From an uncultured Pelagibacteraceae bacterium (GTDB taxonomy: Bacteria; Pseudomonadota; Alphaproteobacteria; Pelagibacterales; Pelagibacteraceae): a stretch of DNA of 64,000 nucleotides. Positions 52,797-61,479 of this stretch are shown here, one piece after another. Every line of letters begins with the position of its first letter. Position 1 is the stretch's first letter. The stretch covers positions 248,001-312,000 of the forward strand of contig CACEBD010000001.1 in assembly GCA_902557775.1 (NCBI GenBank). Reading direction: 5' to 3'. Below the pieces are notes generated by a model that worked only from the letters and a program-made list of their open reading frames with translations, was not told where the DNA came from and did not search any database. The position numbers were made by a program, and so were the translations under genes.

Positions 52797-52857
52797 ATGA
52801 ACTGATCTTTACAATATTTTAGAATATAATAATACTAGTTTAATTGTACCATTTTAT

Positions 52858-53964
52858 ATGAAAAATTATTTAGATTTTGAAAAAGAAATCAAAGCATTAG
52901 AACAAGAAGTTGATGGATTAAAAAGCCCTTTTGGCTCTGAAGGTATATCTGAAGTGGATACAAATAAAATAAAAAATACCCAAAAAGAGATCAATCAAAA
53001 ATTGGAGGAAATTTATTCAAATTTAAATAGTTGGCAAAAAACTCAAGTTGCTAGGCATGAGGATCGACCGAAGGCAAATTATTATATTAAAAAAATATTT
53101 TCTCAGTTTACTCTTCTTTCAGGTGATAGATATTTTGGTGATGATAAATCTGTAATTGCGGGATTTGGTTTAATAGAAAACAAATCAGTTTTAGTTATTG
53201 GTCAAGAAAAAGGAGAAGATTTAAATAGTAGAATTGAAAGAAATTTTGGAATGATGCGTCCAGAGGGGTATAGAAAGTGTATTAGACTAATGAAGCTTGC
53301 AGATAGATTTCAGATACCTGTAATTAGTTTTATAGATACACCAGGGGCATACCCTGGTTTAGGAGCAGAGCAAAGAGGTCAAGCATCTGCTATTGCAAAC
53401 TCTATAGAGTGTTGTATGTCATTAACAGTTCCTAATATTTCTGTAATTATAGGAGAAGGCGGATCTGGTGGAGCAATAGCTCTTGCTTCATCTAATAAAG
53501 TGATAATGTTAGAAAATTCAATTTACTCTGTTATATCTCCCGAAGGATGTGCATCAATACTCTGGCGTGATCCAAGTAAATCTTTGGAAGCAGCAGACGC
53601 TATGAAGCTAACTGCTAAAGATTTGTTGAAGTTGAAAATTATAGACGAGGTGATACCTGAGCCTTTAGGGGGGGCACACCGAGATCCAGATACAATTGCT
53701 TCGGATATCAAACATTCAATTATAAAAAATTTAAAAAGTTTTGAAAACTTTTCCAAAGATGAAATTTATGATCACAGAAAAGCAAAATTTCTTCAAATTG
53801 GAAGAGATCAAGGTTTCAGTAAAACAACAAATCTCGCAGATCAAAGCTTAAGTTATAAAGAATCAGCCATTAGAAAATTTAGAATTCACCTAGATAAAAA
53901 TAAATACATATATTTAGGAATTGGTCTTATAGCTATTACTAGCCTAATTGCACTGTTATTTTAG
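52858..53964 (+). CDS. accA: Acetyl-CoA carboxylase carboxyltransferase alpha subunit with C-terminal membrane segment
   Basis: A 368-residue AccA. The first 315 or so residues match the family: coiled N-terminal LEQEVD, ARHEDRPKANYYI, SFIDTPGAYPG, GEGGSGGAIALA and SPEGCASILWRD. An extra tail of about 50 residues ends in a hydrophobic stretch (YIYLGIGLIAITSLIALLF, residues 350-368) that would span the membrane. Usual AccA proteins stop near residue 320. This would tether the carboxyltransferase to the membrane. Confidence 0.92.
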   Translation: MKNYLDFEKEIKALEQEVDGLKSPFGSEGISEVDTNKIKNTQKEINQKLEEIYSNLNSWQKTQVARHEDRPKANYYIKKIFSQFTLLSGDRYFGDDKSVIAGFGLIENKSVLVIGQEKGEDLNSRIERNFGMMRPEGYRKCIRLMKLADRFQIPVISFIDTPGAYPGLGAEQRGQASAIANSIECCMSLTVPNISVIIGEGGSGGAIALASSNKVIMLENSIYSVISPEGCASILWRDPSKSLEAADAMKLTAKDLLKLKIIDEVIPEPLGGAHRDPDTIASDIKHSIIKNLKSFENFSKDEIYDHRKAKFLQIGRDQGFSKTTNLADQSLSYKESAIRKFRIHLDKNKYIYLGIGLIAITSLIALLF

Positions 53965-54009
53965 TATTGTTGCATAAAAACAATTGCGTCAAATAACGTT
54001 ATTCTTCTA

Positions 54010-54036
54010 TTGACTTTTATCAAGCAAATCTATTTA
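54010..54036 (+). promoter_or_regulatory. Promoter-like element of cspA
   Basis: TTGACT (54010-54015) followed after 15-17 nt by TATTTA. The leader of roughly 55 nt that follows is AT-rich with AAGGAA near the cspA start. Long leaders are common for cold-shock genes, but no fold is obvious here. Confidence 0.35.
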
Positions 54037-54096
54037 AGGTGAACAATACTAGCTTATAGTTAGTTTAAGTTAATAATAATAAGGAAATAAGTAAAT

Positions 54097-54309
54097 ATGA
54101 GTACACTAAAAGGTAAAGTAAAGTGGTTCAATGGTACTAAAGGATATGGTTTCATTGAAAGAGAAGACAAAGAAAAAGACGTGTTCGTCCATTCTTCTGC
54201 AGTTAGAGAAGCTGGTTTAAAGTATTTAAACGAGGGTGATGAGTTAACGTTTGAAGTGGAGAGCACAGAAAAAGGTCCTTCAGCAGTAAAACTGCAGAAA
54301 AAATCTTAA
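54097..54309 (+). CDS. cspA: Cold-shock domain protein
   Basis: A 70-residue single-domain cold-shock protein. RNP1 is KGYGFIE (19-25) and RNP2 is VFVHSSA (34-40), in the usual [12 protein letters not shown] framework. It binds single-stranded nucleic acid and acts as an RNA chaperone. It is monocistronic, with a promoter-like element upstream and a hairpin downstream. Confidence 0.95.
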   Translation: MSTLKGKVKWFNGTKGYGFIEREDKEKDVFVHSSAVREAGLKYLNEGDELTFEVESTEKGPSAVKLQKKS

Positions 54310-54335
54310 TCTAAATTTCCAAAATCACTGATTAT

Positions 54336-54374
54336 CGGGACATTAACTTTAGTCTAAACTATTTTACTGTCCCG
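54336..54374 (+). terminator. Hairpin after cspA
   Basis: CGGGACA (54336-54342) pairs with TGTCCCG (54368-54374) around a long 25-nt AT-rich loop. It has no pure T-run, so termination is uncertain. Confidence 0.4.
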
Positions 54375-54549
54375 CTAATTTAATCTTGAAAAAGACATAA
54401 TTGTTTTCTAAAAAGCTATTATGATTAGATATAAAAGAATCATTTTAACAATAAGATCACATTCTCACAGAATGCACGCTAGGCTATTGCTTAGCTTATA
54501 ATCAAAAATATATAAATTTAATTAAAATTAAGATAAAAATAATAGGGAT

Positions 54550-54626
54550 GCAGCAGTAGCTCAGTTGGTTAGAGCACTAGTTTGTGGAACTAGGGGTCGG
54601 TGGTTCGAATCCACCCTGCTGTACCA
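54550..54626 (+). tRNA. tRNA-His (GTG)
   Basis: A full cloverleaf: acceptor GCAGCAG/CTGCTGT, D stem GCTC/GAGC, anticodon stem CTAGT/ACTAG with loop TTGTGGA (anticodon GTG), T stem GGTGG/CCACC and encoded CCA. The encoded base before position 1 is T rather than the G that tRNA-His usually carries, the discriminator is A73, and pair 1-72 is G-U. This resembles the atypical tRNA-His of many alphaproteobacteria. hisS begins 4 nt downstream. Confidence 0.96.
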
Positions 54627-54630
54627 AACA

Positions 54631-55965
54631 ATGACAAAAGAAAAAAACAACAAACCTTCTAAAGAGCTTCCATTAGGTTTTGTAGATAGGCAAGAAAAAG
54701 AATTACTCGTACGAGATTTCATAATTTCAAATATTAAAGAGGTTATGATTAAATACGGCTTTCAGTATCTCGAAACTCCTAGTTTTGAGTATTCAGATAG
54801 TATTGGAAAATTTTTACCAGATAAAGAAAGACCAGATGAAGGTGTTTTTTCATTTAAAGATGAAAATAAATGGTTATCTCTGAGATACGATCTTACAGCC
54901 CCACTAGCCAGGTACGTTGCAAAAAATTATTTAGAAATTCCTAAACCATTTAAAAGATACCAACTAGGAACTGTTTGGAGAAATGAAAAGCCGGGACCTG
55001 GAAGATTTAGAGAGTTTTTACAATTTGATGCAGATTATGTCGGAACAAAAAGTTTGCAAGCAGATGCCGAATTATGTGTCATGATTTCAGAAATTCTTGA
55101 AAAATGTGGGCTTACTAAATCAGAATATATTATCAAAATCTCATCAAGAAAAATCACTGAAGAATTATTTAAAAAGATAAACATAAATGACAATCAACAA
55201 AGGCTAATTACTCTTAGAGCTCTAGATAAAATAGATAGACTTGGTTGGAGTGGAGTAAAAGAATTATTAGGCGAGGGAAGAAAAGATAAATCAGGTGATT
55301 TCACAAAAGGGGCGAACTTAAATCCTGAGGACATAAAAATAATAGAAGAAACACTTAAGAAGAATTCACCTGAAACAGAAGATTTAGTTGAGATGTTAAA
55401 AATTTTTAAGGATTACGATTTTAATAATTTTGAATTTGATCCATCAGTTATTCGGGGACTAGAATATTACACAGGCGCAATTTTTGAAGTGAGTCTAAAA
55501 TTTGACGTAACAAACAATAAAGGGCAAGTCATTCAATTTGGTTCTATAGGTGGCGGTGGAAGATACGATAATTTAATAAATAATTTTGGTAATTATGATG
55601 CGCCTGCTACAGGGATATCAATTGGTTTAGATCGTTTAGTATATGCTTTGATGCAAAAAAAAGAATTTAAAGTAAAACAATCTAAACCGATCGTGATTTG
55701 TATTTTTGATAAAAATTCAATGAAAGACTATATAAATGTTCAAACAATGTTAAGAAAAGCTGGCGTTAGCACTGAAATTTATCCTGGAGAAAGTAAATTA
55801 AAAAAACAAATGGAGTATGCGAACAAAATAAAATCTCCAGCAGTAATTTTATATGGTGAGAATGAAATTAAATTAGGTAAGCCGACTTTGAGGAATTTAA
55901 GTTCAGGTGAAGAAAAATCAATTCCAATGAAAGAGTTAGTTAATGAAATCAAAAAAATTGTCTGA
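54631..55965 (+). CDS. hisS: Histidyl-tRNA synthetase
   Basis: A 444-residue class II synthetase. It has the motif 2 region RYQLGTVWRNE-PGPGRFREF, and histidine-specific RGLEYYTG and IGGGGRYDNL, then an anticodon-binding domain from about residue 350. The frame runs back into the tRNA, but ATG 54631 just after the CCA end is the sensible start. It overlaps hisZ by 23 bp. Confidence 0.95.
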   Translation: MTKEKNNKPSKELPLGFVDRQEKELLVRDFIISNIKEVMIKYGFQYLETPSFEYSDSIGKFLPDKERPDEGVFSFKDENKWLSLRYDLTAPLARYVAKNYLEIPKPFKRYQLGTVWRNEKPGPGRFREFLQFDADYVGTKSLQADAELCVMISEILEKCGLTKSEYIIKISSRKITEELFKKININDNQQRLITLRALDKIDRLGWSGVKELLGEGRKDKSGDFTKGANLNPEDIKIIEETLKKNSPETEDLVEMLKIFKDYDFNNFEFDPSVIRGLEYYTGAIFEVSLKFDVTNNKGQVIQFGSIGGGGRYDNLINNFGNYDAPATGISIGLDRLVYALMQKKEFKVKQSKPIVICIFDKNSMKDYINVQTMLRKAGVSTEIYPGESKLKKQMEYANKIKSPAVILYGENEIKLGKPTLRNLSSGEEKSIPMKELVNEIKKIV

Positions 55966-56980
55966 AGCAATAATTAAAACCTTTAAGAGCAATGGTTTTG
56001 TTTTATCAGAACCTGATGTTCTTTTAGACTCAGATTATATCATTGAAAGGTCAGGTGAAAAATTTAGAAGTTCAATGCTTACTTTTGATAGAGACGATGG
56101 AAAAACAATGTGCTTAAGACCAGACTTAACGGTCGCATCATGCATAAGTTTCTTAAAAAAAAAGTCTCCATCCAAAATTTATTACTCAGGTCAAGCTTAT
56201 AGAAAGTCAGTAGGCAAAGGTACAAACTTCATTTATGATCAATTAGGTATCGAAATTCTAGGATCAAAAAATCTTATTAAAGATGATTTTAAAGTAATCA
56301 GCACAATCTTGAATTCTGCAAAAAAAATTAAAATGAAAAAAATTAAGATTAAAGTAGGCGACATAAGTTTATTTAATAGCTTAATAAATGCTCTCGAAAT
56401 GCCCGAGAGATGGAAGCTAAGACTAATTAGACACTTTTGGAGACCAGGTTACTTTGAAGAACTTTTAAAAAGGTTAGAAAAAAATACAGATATTGATGCT
56501 GTAACTTTTGATGCAGATAAGAAAAGATTTTATGAAATGAAAAAACTTGATCAAAATAAAGTAATTGCTGGTAGGTCAATTTCAGAAATTTTAAAAAGAT
56601 TTGATAAGAAAATTAAAGATCCAAGATCATTTACAGACGGAAAAAAAATTGTAAGAATTATTAAAGCTTTTTTAAAAATAAATTGTGAACTCTCAAAACT
56701 TAATGATGAGTTGTTAAATTTTGCAAAAAAAAATAATCTTAAAGTAAATATATTTAAAAGTTTCAAATCTATTCAAAATTTAAAAAAACTTAATCACGAT
56801 ATAAATTTTGTTACAAATTTTGGTAGAGACGTGGAGTATTACACTGGAATTGTGTTTGAAGTATTTTCGGGAACAAAAGAAATTGCTTCAGGTGGTCGTT
56901 ATGATGATTTGCTAAAAAGTTTAGGAGCCAAAAAGAGTATTCCTGCCGTTGGTGCAGCAATTAACTTAAAAAATATATGA
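55943..56980 (+). CDS. hisZ: ATP phosphoribosyltransferase regulatory subunit HisZ
   Basis: A 345-residue HisRS-like protein without the anticodon domain, as expected for HisZ. CLRPDLTVA, YSGQAYR, FGRDVEYYTGIVFEV and ASGGRYDDL align with HisRS motifs. It associates with the short HisG to form the first enzyme of histidine synthesis. It overlaps hisG by 4 bp. Confidence 0.9.
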   Translation: MKSKKLSEAIIKTFKSNGFVLSEPDVLLDSDYIIERSGEKFRSSMLTFDRDDGKTMCLRPDLTVASCISFLKKKSPSKIYYSGQAYRKSVGKGTNFIYDQLGIEILGSKNLIKDDFKVISTILNSAKKIKMKKIKIKVGDISLFNSLINALEMPERWKLRLIRHFWRPGYFEELLKRLEKNTDIDAVTFDADKKRFYEMKKLDQNKVIAGRSISEILKRFDKKIKDPRSFTDGKKIVRIIKAFLKINCELSKLNDELLNFAKKNNLKVNIFKSFKSIQNLKKLNHDINFVTNFGRDVEYYTGIVFEVFSGTKEIASGGRYDDLLKSLGAKKSIPAVGAAINLKNI

Positions 56981-57657
56981 GAGATTTGATTACAATAGGA
57001 TTGCCAAGTAAAGGGCGATTAAAAGAAAAATCAATATCATTTTTTAATGATAGAGGATTAAAAATTATACAAAGTGAAAAAGAAAGAAATTATTTTGGCA
57101 CTATCGCAAATAAACCCAATGTTAAAATTATATTTCTTCACGCTAAAGAAATTATTCAAAGATTAGGTGATGGAACACTAGATATTGGTTTATCCGGTCT
57201 TGATCTTTTGAAAGATTCAGACATAAATTTACAAAGTAAAATAAATATCCAAAGAAAACTTGATTATGGAAATGCAAACTTAGTAATTGCTGTGCCAGAT
57301 GACTGGATAGATGTACAGACACTAGCTGATCTTGAAGAAATATCATTTGATATCAGATCAAAAAGAAATACCAGGTTGAGAGTAGCAACTAAGTATCCGA
57401 ATTTAACTAATGATTTTTTGATTTCAAAAGGGGTTACCCAATACAAATTAATACCTAGTCTTGGTGCTACAGAAACATATCCTTTTATCGGCTCTTCAGA
57501 AATAATTACTGATATTACATCTACAGGGAAAACTTTGGCTGATAATAATCTAAGAGTTCTTAAAGATGGTTTGATACTTAGCTCTAGAGCCTGTTTGTTT
57601 ATTGCAAAAAAAAAGGCTGCAAGACTGCAGCCTTTTTTAAAATCTTTGGGTAGGTAA
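56977..57657 (+). CDS. hisG: ATP phosphoribosyltransferase, short form HisG
   Basis: A 226-residue catalytic subunit of the short HisG type that needs HisZ. GLPSKGRLKEKS starts the family, GLSGLDLLKDS and the PRPP loop DITSTGKTLADNNLRVL are present. The last codons (KKKAARLQPF) are read from a sequence that is also an intrinsic terminator hairpin. It converges on groL with a 2-bp gap. Confidence 0.94.
   Translation: MRDLITIGLPSKGRLKEKSISFFNDRGLKIIQSEKERNYFGTIANKPNVKIIFLHAKEIIQRLGDGTLDIGLSGLDLLKDSDINLQSKINIQRKLDYGNANLVIAVPDDWIDVQTLADLEEISFDIRSKRNTRLRVATKYPNLTNDFLISKGVTQYKLIPSLGATETYPFIGSSEIITDITSTGKTLADNNLRVLKDGLILSSRACLFIAKKKAARLQPFLKSLGR
57609..57638. terminator. Bidirectional intrinsic terminator inside the hisG coding end
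   Basis: AAAAAAGGCTGCA pairs with TGCAGCCTTTTTT (13 bp) around AGAC. The T-run on one side and the A-run on the other give a U-tract on both strands. It lies 17 bp before the hisG stop ends, and just beyond the groL stop on the other strand. Confidence 0.85.
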
Positions 57658-57659
57658 AA

Positions 57660-59327
<1,668 letters not shown>

Positions 59328-59336
59328 CTATAAAAG

Positions 59337-59633
59337 TTATTTTTTACCTTTTGAAATTCCCATTATGTCTGACTCTTTCATAATGCTGTATTCTTTGCCG
59401 TCAATTTTGACTTCAGTTCCAGACCACTTTCCGAAAAGAACTATATCTCCAACTTTTACGTCCATTGGAGAGACTTTTCCGTCTTCGTTTTTAGCACCTG
59501 GTCCTACAGCAACAACCTCACCTTCTTGAGGTTTTTCTTTTGCAGTATCAGGAATGATAATTCCGCCAGCAGTTTTTTCCTCACTGTCCAGCACTTTAAT
59601 AAGCACACGATCGTGCAGAGGTCTAAATTTCAT
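59337..59633 (-). CDS. groS: Co-chaperonin GroES
   Basis: A 98-residue Gro[12 protein letters not shown] at the start, the mobile loop [18 protein letters not shown] and [15 protein letters not shown] near the end. The Shine-Dalgarno sequence is AGGAGA. It is the first gene of groESL, with a heat-shock-like promoter upstream. Confidence 0.97.
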   Translation of the reverse strand: MKFRPLHDRVLIKVLDSEEKTAGGIIIPDTAKEKPQEGEVVAVGPGAKNEDGKVSPMDVKVGDIVLFGKWSGTEVKIDGKEYSIMKESDIMGISKGKK

Positions 59634-59666
59634 ATGTATTTTCTCCTATAAATATTTGTGTAGTGT

Positions 59667-59696
59667 TGATATGGTAAGTTTTGACTATATTTCAAG
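59667..59696 (-). promoter_or_regulatory. RpoH (sigma-32) type promoter of groESL
   Basis: On the minus strand CTTGAAA (59696-59690), 15-nt spacer, then CCATATCA (59674-59667), close to the heat-shock sigma pattern CTTGAAA-N13-17-CCCCATNT. No CIRCE inverted repeat is visible before groES. Confidence 0.6.
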
Positions 59697-59762
59697 AGGC
59701 AAAAATCATTAAAAAAACCAATAAATACTGTATTAATAAGCATAGAAGGAGAGAATATTAAA

Positions 59763-60569
59763 TTGAAAGAATTAAATCATTTAGAGGATATATACGAAAA
59801 ATACGACACATTTATAATAGATTTATGGGGGGTAATGCATAATGGGGTTACTCTTAATCCTAGCGCTATAGAAGCAGTAGACAAATTAAAAAAAAGATCA
59901 AAAAAAATTGTATTTTTATCTAATGCACCAAGGCCTAGTTCGAAAGTAATTAATTTTTTACTTAAAATGAAAATGAACAAAAAATATTTAGAGCATGTAA
60001 TGACCTCAGGTGAAGCAGCAATGCGTGCAATAAACCAAAAAAAATTTGGAAAAACTTTTTACCACCTTGGCCCGTCTAGAGATATTTCTGTATTTGAAAA
60101 AGTAAAAGATAATAGAACTGATCTTGAGAGTTGTGAATTTATTTTATGTACAGGACTGTTTGATGATCATGAAAATGATTTAGATTATTATAAAAATTTT
60201 TTATTAAAATATGTTTCAAAAAAATTAATTTGTACCAATCCAGATTTAATAGTTCACAGGGGTAACGTTGAAGAATTATGTGCAGGTTCAGTAGCGAAAG
60301 TTTTTGAAGAACTTGGAGGCGAAGTTATTTATTTTGGTAAACCACACAAAGAGGTTTACGATTTATGTTTTGACTCAAATGAAAAAGTGTTAGCTATTGG
60401 TGACAATTTAAGAACAGATATTAAAGGAGCAAACAATTTAAAAATTGATTGTATATTTATTTCAGATGGTGTGCACATAAAAGAATTTAATAACTTTTCT
60501 GAACTTAACAAACTTTTAGAAAAATATGAGGTAAATGCAAATTTTTTTCAAAGAAAATTAAAATGGTAA
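59763..60569 (+). CDS. HAD-superfamily class IIA hydrolase (NagD-like)
   Basis: A 268-residue HAD phosphatase. DLWGVMHNGV holds the nucleophile region, FLSNAPRPS is the second motif, and IGDNLRTDIKGA is the Mg-binding end. This matches the alphaproteobacterial class IIA subfamily found beside ribF. The start is TTG, supported by AAGGAGAG 9 nt upstream. The substrate is unknown. It is 1 bp before ribF. Confidence 0.85.
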   Translation: MKELNHLEDIYEKYDTFIIDLWGVMHNGVTLNPSAIEAVDKLKKRSKKIVFLSNAPRPSSKVINFLLKMKMNKKYLEHVMTSGEAAMRAINQKKFGKTFYHLGPSRDISVFEKVKDNRTDLESCEFILCTGLFDDHENDLDYYKNFLLKYVSKKLICTNPDLIVHRGNVEELCAGSVAKVFEELGGEVIYFGKPHKEVYDLCFDSNEKVLAIGDNLRTDIKGANNLKIDCIFISDGVHIKEFNNFSELNKLLEKYEVNANFFQRKLKW

Positions 60570-60570
60570 A

Positions 60571-61479
60571 ATGAAAATTTATAAAAATGCAGATTTAAAT
60601 AAAAAACACTATAATGGTGTGATAGCTATAGGCAATTTTGATGGATTACATTTGGGTCATCAAAAAGTTATCAGAGAAGCAAAACAAAAAGCTAAAAAAA
60701 ATAAGATTCCCTTTGGGGTTATGACTTTCGAACCTGTTCCAGTAATGTTTTTTAATAATAAAATTAGAAATCACAGAATAAATTCTTTGGAGCAGAAAAA
60801 AAATCAATTAAAAAAATTTAAATTAGATTTTTTAATTGTTATAAGATTTAATAAAAATTTTTCATCACAATCAGCTGAAGAATTTATAAAAAAAATAATT
60901 TTTAAAAAAACAAAATGTAAATATTTATATGTAAGTAAAAATTTTAAGTTTGGTTTCAAACGGCAAGGGAATATAAAAACCCTTAAAAAATTTGAGAAAA
61001 AATATAATTTTCAAAACATTGTTACCAAACCCTATAAAAAAAGTAGTAAAATAATTTCTTCCACAATTTTAAGAAAGAAAATAAGATTAGGTCAAATAGT
61101 CGAAGTGAATAAATTATTAAATCGTTATTGGAGTATTAATGGCAAAGTAATTAAAGGACAACGAAGAGGGCGTAAAATTGGTTTTCCAACATGTAATTTA
61201 AAATTGGGTGATTATGTTGTACCAAAGCTTGGAGTCTATGCTGTTAAAGTTAAAAGTAAGAATTTTTACAAAAACGGTATTGCAAATATAGGTTATAGAC
61301 CAACATTTAAAGGACGAAATTTATTATTGGAAACAAATATCTTTGGAATTAATGAAAATTTATATAATAAAGTAATTACTGTGAACTTTAAAAAATTTAT
61401 AAGACCAGAACAAAAATTTAGGAATTTGAATTATTTAAAAAAACAAATCAAACTTGATATAAAAAAGGCAAAAAAATAA
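60571..61479 (+). CDS. ribF: Bifunctional riboflavin kinase/FAD synthetase
   Basis: A 302-residue RibF. The adenylyltransferase domain has IGNFDGLHLGHQKV and a C-terminal SSTILRKKI; the kinase domain has KGQRRGRKIGFPTCNL and GVYAV. It makes FMN and FAD. Its TAA overlaps the ileS ATG (TAATG), the familiar ribF-ileS pair. Confidence 0.94.
   Translation: MKIYKNADLNKKHYNGVIAIGNFDGLHLGHQKVIREAKQKAKKNKIPFGVMTFEPVPVMFFNNKIRNHRINSLEQKKNQLKKFKLDFLIVIRFNKNFSSQSAEEFIKKIIFKKTKCKYLYVSKNFKFGFKRQGNIKTLKKFEKKYNFQNIVTKPYKKSSKIISSTILRKKIRLGQIVEVNKLLNRYWSINGKVIKGQRRGRKIGFPTCNLKLGDYVVPKLGVYAVKVKSKNFYKNGIANIGYRPTFKGRNLLLETNIFGINENLYNKVITVNFKKFIRPEQKFRNLNYLKKQIKLDIKKAKK

Noticed and set aside
54565-54630. Upstream extension of hisS into the tRNA-His gene
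   Set aside because: The frame is open by chance through the tRNA; the ATG at 54631 after the CCA end gives the normal HisRS N-terminus.
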